This document shows, one piece after another, positions 1 to 6,354 of a stretch of 7,929 nt of DNA (positions are counted from its first letter, which is position 1; every line of letters starts with the position of its first letter). Both the position numbers and the translations under genes were made by a program. A model generated the notes under the pieces. It worked only from the letters and a program-made list of their open reading frames with translations. It was not told where the DNA came from and searched no databases. This stretch comes from an uncultured Thalassolituus sp. (GTDB lineage Bacteria; Pseudomonadota; Gammaproteobacteria; Pseudomonadales; Oceanobacteraceae), in NCBI GenBank assembly GCA_913054055.1, contig CAJXIT010000159.1, forward strand, positions 1 through 7,929. The letters are read 5' to 3'.

Positions 1-19
1 TAAAGTTGAACGAAGCTAC

Positions 20-42
20 GGTTTTGATGCTTTATCAAAACC
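20..42. other. Perfect 9-bp stem-loop near left edge
   Basis: GGTTTTGAT (20-28) pairs perfectly with ATCAAAACC (34-42) around the 5-base loop GCTTT. Neither side has a T-tract, so a classical intrinsic terminator is not supported. It may be a 3' end hairpin of an upstream transcript or chance. A short open frame (2-49, ending in TAA) runs across it. Confidence 0.35.
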
Positions 43-104
43 ACAATAACACCCTATATATGCTTGCGCCCTATTATAATTAGGGTAAACGCCTATTTTT
101 GAAA

Positions 105-129
105 GGCAGGCTTCCATATGAAGCCTGCC
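105..129. terminator. Perfect GC-rich stem-loop, possible terminator of the upstream gene
   Basis: GGCAGGCTTC (105-114) pairs with GAAGCCTGCC (120-129), ten perfect base pairs with loop CATAT. The stem is stable and sits in a gap well upstream of the speA promoter, where a terminator for the preceding transcript would be expected. However, the + strand continues AAATGCAT and the - strand TTTCAAAAAT, so neither has a proper U-tract. It could instead be an mRNA 3'-end stabiliser or a protein-binding palindrome. Confidence 0.4.
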
Positions 130-244
130 AAATGCATTATAAATACTGAGCTGTAGACACAGTAACTGCAAAACCGATCATTCAATATTTACCCATCCAA
201 TTAAACGAGCCAGCCACAGATTTTATTAAAGTGTCCCTAACTCG

Positions 245-267
245 AATCATTATTCAACTAATCATTA
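245..267. promoter_or_regulatory. Direct repeat AATCATTA, possible regulator site
   Basis: The octamer AATCATTA occurs at 245-252 and again at 260-267, a spacing of 15 bases. It lies roughly 40 to 60 bases upstream of the predicted -35 element of speA, a position where an activator could bind. The sequence is A+T-rich, so chance is a serious alternative, and no known regulator motif was recognised. Confidence 0.2.
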
Positions 268-307
268 AATAAGTTTTTTTGTATCTATTCATTGCCAAAA
301 AATTCTC

Positions 308-335
308 TTGATATTTCTGCTTGCCTACCTAAAAT
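308..335 (+). promoter_or_regulatory. sigma70-like promoter for speA
   Basis: TTGATA (308-313) matches the -35 consensus at five of six positions, and TAAAAT (330-335) matches the -10 consensus at five of six, with a 16-base spacer. Transcription would start near 342, giving a leader of about 80 bases. It is the best promoter match seen in the window and lies in the longest gap, in front of the first gene of the polyamine cluster. It would be expected to drive speA and the dehydrogenase, and possibly nspC. Inferred from sequence only. Confidence 0.55.
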
Positions 336-421
336 GCGCCAAAATTTATTGTTAATGTCAGTGAAAATTCAAATTATTTTGAACCTTTAATATTGACCAT
401 TTTGTATTTTGAGAAGCGTTT

Positions 422-2410
422 ATGGCTACCTTGCCAGTGATGACAGAGAGTACACAGACTCAAAAGAACTGGACCGCCGATGACAGTGCTGAATTGTATG
501 GTATTCGAAACTGGGGCTGTGATTTTTTTGATGTGTCAAAACAAGGTAATGTTGACGTCAGTGTTCAGCACACACTTGATGATGGTTCACAGCAAACCAC
601 GTCGATTGCGATCATAGATATCATTAAAGGTATGCAAGAACGCGGGCTTGAAATGCCCGCCATTTTACGCATCGAAAACTTATTAGACGCTCGCATAAAA
701 TCATTAAACGAAGCTTTTAATCGCGCCATAAAAGCCTACAACTATCAAAATAATTATCGCGGCGTTTTTCCCATAAAGGTAAATCAGCAATGCCATGTGG
801 TAGAAGAAATCACCGATTTTGGTAGCCGCTATCACCACGGTCTTGAAGCGGGCAGCAAAGCCGAACTCATCATTGCCTTAAGTAAATTGCAAGATAATGA
901 AAGTTTAATTATTTGTAACGGCTACAAAGATGCAGAGTTCATTGAGCTAGGTTTATACGCAAAAGAAATGGGCATTCCCTGTATTTTTGTTTTAGAAACC
1001 CAAGCCGAATTGCCCATTATTTTAGAGCGATCGAAAGCCTTGGGCATTGAACCTTTATTGGGTGTTCGCATTCGCTCTACCGTAACCGTAGATGGCCATT
1101 GGAACGAAGACAGTGGCGACCGCTCAATATTTGGTCTTTCCACATCCGCCCTTATCAAAATTGTGGAGCAGCTCAAGCACCACAATATGCTGCACTGCCT
1201 GCAACTTCTGCATTGCCATTTAGGCAGCCAAATCCCAAACATTCGCAATATTCGTAGCGGCGTTATGGAAGCTTGCCGTTTTTATACAGGCCTGATTGAA
1301 GAAGGCGCCCCCATGGGCTACCTAGATTTAGGCGGCGGTTTAGCGGTGGATTACGAAGGGGCCAGCACCAACAGCACTCACAGTATGAATTATCAACTAG
1401 ATGAGTATTGCATCAATATTGTTGAAACCATTTGTGAAAGTCTTGATCCATTAAATATTCCACACCCTGTTATAGTCACAGAGTCTGGACGAGCCACTGT
1501 GGCCTACTCATCTATGTTGTTATTTAACATATTAGATGTGCGAGATTATATGCCAACGGCATTGCCAGCAGCCTTACCTAAGCCAAAACAAGGTGAGCAC
1601 TTCGATCAACACACCCATGATGCCATGAAAAATTTGTGGCAAGTGAATGAAGACATCTGCCACACAAATTATCAAGAATGCTACAACGATGCCTTGTACT
1701 ACCGCGATGAAATTCGAGAAGCCTTTCGCCGTGGTCAAGCCAGCTTAAGTGAGCGAGCATTAGGGGATAACATTGCCTTAGCCATTTTACAAAAAGTGGC
1801 CGGGTTCATTAAACACGCTGAAAGAGTGCCACCGGAATTAGCAAACCTGCCAAAGCTGTTAGCCGATATTTATTACGGAAATTTCAGTGTGTTCCAATCT
1901 TTACCCGACATGTGGGCCATTGATCAAGTATTACCGGTTATGCCCATACACAGGTTAGACGAGCAACCCACACGTGAAGCCGTAATAGCCGACTTAACCT
2001 GCGACTGTGATGGAAAAATTGACAAGTTCACAACGGGAAATGGCCTCGCATCAACCTTACCATTGCATACGGTTAATCAAGACGATGAGTACTACCTAGG
2101 TGTATTTTTAGTGGGCGCTTATCAAGAAACCCTTGGGGACTTGCATAACTTATTTGGCGACACCCATGTTGTGAGTGTGCACATTCATGATGATGGACAT
2201 TTTGACTTTGCTCAAGAGATTCAAGGGGACCGAATTTCAGATGTTCTGTCATACGTGGAATACGACACCAAAATTATGACTGAAGAATTTCGTAAACGGG
2301 CCGAAAAAGCCGTGCGTAATGGCAAGATTACCGCAGCTAGACGCCAGCAAATGATGAATGCATTTAATGCCAGTCTAAACGGTTACACCTATTTTGAAAA
2401 AGAACATTAA
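422..2410 (+). CDS. speA: Biosynthetic arginine decarboxylase (PLP-dependent, SpeA family)
   Basis: Decarboxylates L-arginine to agmatine, the first step of the agmatine route to putrescine; needs pyridoxal phosphate and Mg2+. At 662 residues it has the usual length of the long bacterial SpeA family (alanine-racemase-fold type III decarboxylases, not the ornithine/lysine decarboxylase fold). The N-terminal half is the PLP barrel: K119 in GVFPIKVNQQ is the expected Schiff-base lysine, LHCHLGSQ (263-270) and DLGGGLAVDYEG (302-312) line the cofactor pocket, and TESGRA (353-358) binds phosphate. The C-terminal half has the DLTCDCDGKID block (524-534), which supplies the reactive cysteine in this family, and GAYQETLGDLHNLFG (565-579). 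The ATG at 422 is preceded by GAGAAG (411-416); a second in-frame ATG at 440 has no such site. It is the first gene of the cluster, behind the promoter at 308-335. No signal peptide is seen, so it is probably cytoplasmic. Identity is firm. Confidence 0.96.
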   Translation: MATLPVMTESTQTQKNWTADDSAELYGIRNWGCDFFDVSKQGNVDVSVQHTLDDGSQQTTSIAIIDIIKGMQERGLEMPAILRIENLLDARIKSLNEAFNRAIKAYNYQNNYRGVFPIKVNQQCHVVEEITDFGSRYHHGLEAGSKAELIIALSKLQDNESLIICNGYKDAEFIELGLYAKEMGIPCIFVLETQAELPIILERSKALGIEPLLGVRIRSTVTVDGHWNEDSGDRSIFGLSTSALIKIVEQLKHHNMLHCLQLLHCHLGSQIPNIRNIRSGVMEACRFYTGLIEEGAPMGYLDLGGGLAVDYEGASTNSTHSMNYQLDEYCINIVETICESLDPLNIPHPVIVTESGRATVAYSSMLLFNILDVRDYMPTALPAALPKPKQGEHFDQHTHDAMKNLWQVNEDICHTNYQECYNDALYYRDEIREAFRRGQASLSERALGDNIALAILQKVAGFIKHAERVPPELANLPKLLADIYYGNFSVFQSLPDMWAIDQVLPVMPIHRLDEQPTREAVIADLTCDCDGKIDKFTTGNGLASTLPLHTVNQDDEYYLGVFLVGAYQETLGDLHNLFGDTHVVSVHIHDDGHFDFAQEIQGDRISDVLSYVEYDTKIMTEEFRKRAEKAVRNGKITAARRQQMMNAFNASLNGYTYFEKEH

Positions 2411-2476
2411 TTTTTTATTTTAAAACATAACAAACAAGAGCTTAGTTGATAGCACTGAGAGATTAAGAGGTAAAGT

Positions 2477-3688
2477 ATGAGTAAGGTAATGATCATTGGC
2501 GCCGGTGGCGTGGGCAATGTAGTGGCACAAAAATGCGCTCAACTGCCTGACACCTTTAGCGATATTATTTTAGCCAGTCGCACAGAAAGTAAATGCATAG
2601 ACATTGCCAACGGCGTTAAAGAAAAAACGGGTATCATCATTCGTACCGCTCAAGTGGATGCGGATAACGTACCTGAACTGTCTGCTTTACTGAAAAAAGA
2701 ACAACCAGTTTTAGTGATCAATGTTGCGTTGCCTTATCAAGACTTAACCATAATGGATGCCTGTTTAGAAGCCGGCGTGCATTATATGGACACCGCCAAC
2801 TATGAGCCATTAGATACCGCCAAATTTGAATACAAATGGCAGTGGGAATATCAAGACCGCTTTAAACAAGCCGGTTTAACCGCATTATTAGGCAGTGGAT
2901 TCGACCCAGGTGCAACCAATATGTTCACCGCCTACCTAGCGAAACATTACTTTGATGAAATAAATGAAATTGACATCATTGATGTAAACGGTGGCGACCA
3001 TGGGTATCCATTTGCCACTAACTTTAACCCTGAAATTAATATTCGTGAAGTCAGTGCTGAGTGTCGCCACTGGGAAAACGGTGAGTTTGTGACCACCGGC
3101 CCAATGAGCAAAAAAGCGTCTTTCACATGCCCAGAAGATGTTGGCACATACAACATTTATCGTATGTACCACGAAGAATTAGAGTCATTAACATTGCATT
3201 ACCCAACCATTAAACGTGCACAGTTTTGGATGAGTTTCTCTGAAAACTATTTAAAACACCTAGAAGTGTTAGAAAATGTTGGCATGACGGGCATAGAAGC
3301 AGTTGAATACGAAGGCCAAAAAATTGTGCCTATTCAATTCTTGGCCAAACTATTACCCGACCCATCTACTTTGGGCCCACGTACTAAAGGCAATACATGT
3401 ATTGGAGTAGTGGCACGTGGATTAAAAGATGGCAAAGAACGCATCATGTACTGCTATCAAATCAGTGACCACGAAGCCTGCTATAAAGAAGTTCAATCTC
3501 AAGCCATTTCTTACACAACAGGTGTGCCGGCCATGATAGGGGCCAAAATGATGTTAGAGAAACACTGGTTAGAGCCAGGTGTATTTAACATCGAACAATT
3601 TAATCCTGATCCATTTATGGAAGACATGAACAAACATGGCTTACCATGGAAAGTGATTGAATTAGAAAGCTTTGATTTAGAGAGCTAA
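2477..3688 (+). CDS. Carboxynorspermidine/carboxyspermidine dehydrogenase (saccharopine dehydrogenase family, LYS1-like)
   Basis: Predicted to condense L-aspartate beta-semialdehyde with putrescine (or 1,3-diaminopropane) and reduce the Schiff base with NADPH, giving carboxyspermidine (or carboxynorspermidine). Visible features: an N-terminal Rossmann nucleotide-binding motif, GAGGVGNVV (8-16); the ILASRTESK strand-turn (31-39), where the cofactor's adenosine ribose is read; the NVALPYQD block (82-89); HYMDTANYE (102-110); and GSGFDPGATNMF (139-150), typical of this saccharopine-dehydrogenase subfamily. Its 403 residues are normal. AGAGG (2466-2470) lies six bases before the ATG, a good ribosome binding site. 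The gap to speA is only 66 bases with no terminator, so co-transcription is likely. Database names are often 'saccharopine dehydrogenase' or LYS1, but the nspC gene downstream and speA upstream point to polyamine synthesis rather than lysine metabolism. The choice of diamine substrate is inference. Confidence 0.9.
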   Translation: MSKVMIIGAGGVGNVVAQKCAQLPDTFSDIILASRTESKCIDIANGVKEKTGIIIRTAQVDADNVPELSALLKKEQPVLVINVALPYQDLTIMDACLEAGVHYMDTANYEPLDTAKFEYKWQWEYQDRFKQAGLTALLGSGFDPGATNMFTAYLAKHYFDEINEIDIIDVNGGDHGYPFATNFNPEINIREVSAECRHWENGEFVTTGPMSKKASFTCPEDVGTYNIYRMYHEELESLTLHYPTIKRAQFWMSFSENYLKHLEVLENVGMTGIEAVEYEGQKIVPIQFLAKLLPDPSTLGPRTKGNTCIGVVARGLKDGKERIMYCYQISDHEACYKEVQSQAISYTTGVPAMIGAKMMLEKHWLEPGVFNIEQFNPDPFMEDMNKHGLPWKVIELESFDLES

Positions 3689-3724
3689 CATTTAGAGACT
3701 GAGATCTAGATAGAAAAAAGCAAT

Positions 3725-3755
3725 TTGATGAATGACGCTTAGCGTCATTTATCAA
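3725..3755. other. Strong 14-bp stem-loop in the intergenic gap before nspC
   Basis: Bases 3725-3738 (TTGATGAATGACGC) pair with 3742-3755 (GCGTCATTTATCAA) around a 3-base loop, with one G-T wobble (3730/3750) and no mismatch. On the + strand no T-run follows, so it is probably not an efficient forward terminator. It may stabilise the upstream speA-dehydrogenase mRNA, attenuate nspC, or be a processing site. On the - strand the stem is followed, after about four bases, by CTTTTTTCT, a terminator-like arrangement that would stop antisense transcription, although no - strand gene is seen. Confidence 0.65.
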
Positions 3756-3786
3756 GCTAAACTGGCGCCATTAAAACGAGCACCCA

Positions 3787-4977
3787 ATGCAGTTTACCGA
3801 TTTTAAAAAACTCGATTTATCTCGCTTACCTTCACCTTGTTTTGTGGTGGACGAGGTAGCCATTGAACGCAATTTAAAGATATTAAATGACGTTCAAGCT
3901 CGCAGCGGTGCCAAAGTATTGCATGCCCTAAAAGCCTTTTCACTTTGGCACCTAGCGCCGCTCACTCAACAATACTTATCAGGCACCTGTTCAAGTGGTT
4001 TGCACGAAGCACAATTAGCCCATGAGTTTTATGGCGGTGAAGTGCATGTGTACTCAGCAGGGTTTAGCAAAACAGATTTAATTGAACTGCTAAACATAGC
4101 TGACCACATTGTATTTAACAGCGTTAACCAACTGATTCGCTTTGAAGATTTATGTCGTGATGCGCAATCAAAGCGCCCCTTATTAAAATTTGGATTGCGC
4201 ATCAACCCTGAGCACTCAGAAGGGGATGTGGAAATTTACGACCCGTGTGCAGCCGGTTCACGTTTAGGTATCACCTATGATGAACTGCATGCCCAACTGC
4301 AAACACCCACCGGACAAAAAGCGTTTGAATTAATTTCAGGCCTGCATTTTCATACCCTGTGCGAGCAAGCACTGCTACCTTTACAGCGCACACTGGCGGT
4401 TGTTGAAGAAAAGTTTTCAGCATGGCTGCCCAATTTAGAATGGTTGAATTTTGGTGGCGGCCATCACATCACTATGCCTGGTTATGATATTGAAGGTTTG
4501 ATTGACTGCATAAAATCCGTGAGTAAAAAATACAACTTACAGGTTTACATTGAACCCGGTGAAGCCGTGGCCATAGGAACAGGGGTTTTAACCGCTGAGG
4601 TATTGGACATCAGCTTTAATCAACTGCCACAGGCCATATTGGATACATCGGCTACTTGCCACATGCCTGATACATTAGAAATGCCCTACCGTGCAGACAT
4701 CAGCAACAGTGGCCTGCCCAATGAAAAAGCCCACACCTACCGACTGGGTGGCCTAACCTGTTTAGCGGGAGACGTGATTAATGATTACAGCTTTGATGAG
4801 CCGCTAGAAGTTGGGCAGCGTTTAGTATTTGAGGACATGGCCCATTACACCATGGTAAAAACCTCAACGTTTAACGGAACCCGATTACCCTCAATTGCCA
4901 TTTGGAATTCACATACCGACCAATTAAACGTGATTCGTGATTTTGGCTACGACGATTTTAAAAATAGGCTTTCGTGA
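3787..4977 (+). CDS. nspC: Carboxynorspermidine/carboxyspermidine decarboxylase
   Basis: PLP-dependent decarboxylase that turns carboxyspermidine into spermidine (or carboxynorspermidine into norspermidine), the last step of the alternative polyamine pathway. It belongs to the same alanine-racemase-fold family as diaminopimelate decarboxylase. LPSPCFVVDE (14-23) is the typical N-terminus; K49 in HALKAFS is the expected Schiff-base lysine; GLHFHTLCE (185-193) replaces the HxGS motif of relatives; NFGGGHHIT (221-229) and EPGEA (256-260) bind the PLP phosphate; TCLAGDV (324-330) carries the active-site cysteine from the partner subunit; and FEDMAHYTMVKTSTFNG (348-364) is the C-terminal tyrosine region. 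The length of 396 residues is close to family norm. The start fits because the conserved block begins at residue 14 and there is no later in-frame ATG before it; the ribosome binding site is weak (only GAG at about 3778). It follows the dehydrogenase by 98 bases containing a stem-loop. Confidence 0.95.
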   Translation: MQFTDFKKLDLSRLPSPCFVVDEVAIERNLKILNDVQARSGAKVLHALKAFSLWHLAPLTQQYLSGTCSSGLHEAQLAHEFYGGEVHVYSAGFSKTDLIELLNIADHIVFNSVNQLIRFEDLCRDAQSKRPLLKFGLRINPEHSEGDVEIYDPCAAGSRLGITYDELHAQLQTPTGQKAFELISGLHFHTLCEQALLPLQRTLAVVEEKFSAWLPNLEWLNFGGGHHITMPGYDIEGLIDCIKSVSKKYNLQVYIEPGEAVAIGTGVLTAEVLDISFNQLPQAILDTSATCHMPDTLEMPYRADISNSGLPNEKAHTYRLGGLTCLAGDVINDYSFDEPLEVGQRLVFEDMAHYTMVKTSTFNGTRLPSIAIWNSHTDQLNVIRDFGYDDFKNRLS

Positions 4978-5008
4978 ACAACAAAAAACGTGAAAATATT
5001 TTTATGCC

Positions 5009-5126
5009 GTAGGAGGCTGCTTGCAGGCGACCCAATGTCAAAGGCCACAAAAGAGTTTAGCTATTAACAAAGTCTTTGATATCGCGAGCAGGCTCGACTC
5101 CTACAATCTTATAAAAACCGTACAAT
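5009..5126. repeat. REPIN-like element, copy 1 (REP pair in inverted orientation)
   Basis: The element opens with GTAGGAGGCTGCTTGCAGGC (5009-5028), in which CTGC/GCAG can form a small hairpin, and its inverted partner ends CTCCTAC (5098-5104). Read on the - strand, that partner is GTAGGAG followed by a CGAGC/GCTCG palindrome. A GTAG head next to an imperfect palindrome is the hallmark of REP sequences mobilised by RAYT (IS200/IS605-like TnpA_REP) transposases, and two in opposite orientation form a REPIN. About 55 bases of A+T-rich sequence separate the two ends. Homology with copy 2 continues 22 bases past CTAC to 5126. No transposase gene is in the window, so mobilisation in trans is inferred. 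Confidence 0.8.
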
Positions 5127-5144
5127 CAAATGACAGTTAATATT

Positions 5145-5262
5145 GTAGGAGGCTGCTTGCAGGCAACCCAATGGCAAATACCACAAAAGAATTTAGCTAT
5201 TAACAAAATTCTTGATATCGCGAGCAGGCTCGACTCCTACAATGTTATAAAAACCGTACAAT
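5145..5262. repeat. REPIN-like element, copy 2 (tandem repeat of copy 1)
   Basis: This copy aligns with 5009-5126 without gaps over 118 bases, with nine mismatches by eye (about 92% identity), at an offset of exactly 136 bases. Similarity begins precisely at the GTAG head. An 18-base unrelated spacer (5127-5144) separates the copies. Here the outer ends form a 10-bp perfect inverted repeat, ATTGTAGGAG (5142-5151) and CTCCTACAAT (5234-5243). The copy ends only 19 bases before the speB start, so it supplies most of the speB upstream region. The pair plus its flanks fills the whole nspC-speB gap (4978-5281), and I see no gene in that gap. Confidence 0.8.
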
Positions 5263-5281
5263 TTTAAAAATATCATCAGTT

Positions 5282-6175
5282 ATGACAAATAAACTCGAAC
5301 ATACGTTTTTACAATCTGAAATTGAACAAAGCCCAATGGCACACGCTGGTTTTTGTGTGCTGCCGGTGCCGTTAGAAAAAACCGTCTCTTATGGTGGTGG
5401 CACTCGCTTAGGGCCAGCGGCCATTATTGAAGCCTCAGAACAACTTGAGACTTGGGATGGAAAGTCCAACCCGTCTGCATTAGGTATTCACACCTGCCAA
5501 GCGGTGAACTGCACAATCAATGAAGGCGAATCCACACAAACCATCATAGATCGAATTGCCTCATCCGTAGAAAGCATTCTGAAAGCCGGTAGCATGCCTG
5601 TGGTATTAGGGGGCGAACACACGGTGACATACGGTGTGATCAAAGGTTATTTAAACGCAGGCATTCACGATTTTGGCGTGGTACAAATAGATGCTCACGC
5701 CGATTTAAGAGACGCCTATGAAGGGGATATTTACAGCCATGCTTCTGTGATGAAGCGTATCATTGATGAAGGCATCCCGCTTTATCAACTGGGCATACGG
5801 GCCTACTGCGAAGAAGAAATGGCCACTCGTATTCAACATAGTGTGTGTCATCAAGACGCAGATGAGCTGGTGCCTCAGAACGTGCATAACATAACACTGC
5901 CTGAAGACTTCCCTAAAAATGTGTTTTTTACATTAGACATAGATGGCATGGATCCATCTGTTTTCCCATCTACCGGCACCCCAGTGCCCGGCGGCTTAAG
6001 CTGGTATCAAACTTTGAATTTATTTGAGTCTGTTGCCAAACAACGGAATATTATTGGTTTTGATGTCATGGAGTTTGCCCCTATACAGGGCTTTCATGCT
6101 TACGACTTCGCCGCAGCCCTGCTGACCTATAAAATGATGGGAATTGTGCAAAGAACAGCGCTAACTGACAAATAA
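5282..6175 (+). CDS. speB: Agmatinase (ureohydrolase/arginase family)
   Basis: Hydrolyses agmatine to putrescine and urea with a binuclear Mn centre, linking SpeA to the spermidine steps. Family metal ligands are all present: GGEHT (110-114, H113), DAHADLRD (137-144, D137, H139, D141) and DIDGMDPS (219-226, D219 and D221), followed by GTPVPGG (232-238) and DVMEFAP (261-267, E264). The length of 297 residues is normal. The YEGDIYSHASVMKRI loop (146-160) after the second metal motif resembles the agmatinases of archaea and various bacteria more than the E. coli SpeB loop. Agmatinase is preferred over arginase because speA, its agmatine source, is in the cluster. There is no clear Shine-Dalgarno sequence before the ATG at 5282; the next in-frame ATG (5336) has none either and would cut into the fold. 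The frame is open upstream to 5213 but has no start codon there. Confidence 0.93.
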   Translation: MTNKLEHTFLQSEIEQSPMAHAGFCVLPVPLEKTVSYGGGTRLGPAAIIEASEQLETWDGKSNPSALGIHTCQAVNCTINEGESTQTIIDRIASSVESILKAGSMPVVLGGEHTVTYGVIKGYLNAGIHDFGVVQIDAHADLRDAYEGDIYSHASVMKRIIDEGIPLYQLGIRAYCEEEMATRIQHSVCHQDADELVPQNVHNITLPEDFPKNVFFTLDIDGMDPSVFPSTGTPVPGGLSWYQTLNLFESVAKQRNIIGFDVMEFAPIQGFHAYDFAAALLTYKMMGIVQRTALTDK

Positions 6176-6230
6176 AGCCCATATCAACTGGATCCACTGA
6201 ACTTTATTCACACACTTCCCGTCAGGATTA

Positions 6231-6247
6231 GTACTTGGAACAAGTGC
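6231..6247. promoter_or_regulatory. Short palindrome, possible operator upstream of the ligase gene
   Basis: ACTTG (6233-6237) and CAAGT (6241-6245) form an inverted repeat around GAA; the outer bases G6231 and C6247 also pair and T6232/G6246 can wobble. Palindromes of this size are typical of dimeric repressors, and the site lies in the gap before a gene of polyamine disposal. It does not match any operator I recognise, and a weak RNA hairpin is an alternative. Confidence 0.25.
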
Positions 6248-6296
6248 GCAAGGCATGTAAAGTGGTCGCCCTTCATATATCCCAGTAGGTATATTT

Positions 6297-6332
6297 TGCA
6301 ATTAGCGTGTTATGTAAATATGGCTAATATCA
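6297..6332. promoter_or_regulatory. Inverted repeat with overlapping weak promoter before the ligase gene
   Basis: TGCAATTAGC (6297-6306) and GCTAATATCA (6323-6332) are inverted copies matching at eight of ten positions, with six perfect inner pairs and a 16-base spacer. TAATAT (6325-6330) could serve as a -10 box with TTAGCG (6302-6307) as a poor -35 at 17-base spacing, so a protein bound to the repeat would cover the promoter. The leader would then be under 25 bases. Both the operator and the promoter are tentative. Confidence 0.3.
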
Positions 6333-6354
6333 ATAAAAAGTAACTGGCGGCACT

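Larger units (their letters stand above)
1..421. other. Non-coding region upstream of speA
   Basis: No gene of convincing length lies here on either strand. The stretch is A+T-rich and holds two perfect stem-loops (20-42 and 105-129), a smaller dyad CCCTA/TAGGG (69-73 with 81-85), a direct repeat AATCATTA (245-252 and 260-267, 15-base period), and a sigma70-like promoter (308-335) that leaves an untranslated leader of about 80 bases before speA. The stem-loops near the left edge probably belong to the end of a neighbouring transcript lying outside the window. The right half is the control region of the polyamine operon. No riboswitch or leader peptide that I recognise is visible. Confidence 0.7.

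Noticed and set aside
2..49. Short open frame running in from the left edge and ending in TAA (last residues SYGFDALSKPQ), possibly the end of an upstream gene.
   Set aside because: Only 15 codons are visible and a second frame is also open to 83, so neither can be told from chance. A perfect hairpin lies within it.
69..85. Dyad CCCTA/TAGGG near the left edge as a terminator or operator.
   Set aside because: Only five pairs with a seven-base A+T loop and no T-tract; too weak to call separately.
922..1248. Antisense open frame of 108 codons inside speA.
   Set aside because: It lies wholly within a firmly identified gene, has no ribosome binding site or recognisable domain, and its composition is what the complement of a coding sequence would give.
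2936..3172. Two overlapping antisense open frames inside the dehydrogenase gene.
   Set aside because: They overlap each other in different frames within a conserved gene; shadow frames.
5009..5262. CRISPR-like array, because of repeated units with a spacer.
   Set aside because: There are only two units of 118 bases with internal inverted REP ends and an 18-base spacer; CRISPR repeats are short and regular, and no cas gene is nearby.
6281..6300. sigma54-like promoter (GG followed by TTGCA) before the ligase gene.
   Set aside because: The distance between the GG and GC elements is eight bases instead of the required ten, and the rest of the -24 box does not match.
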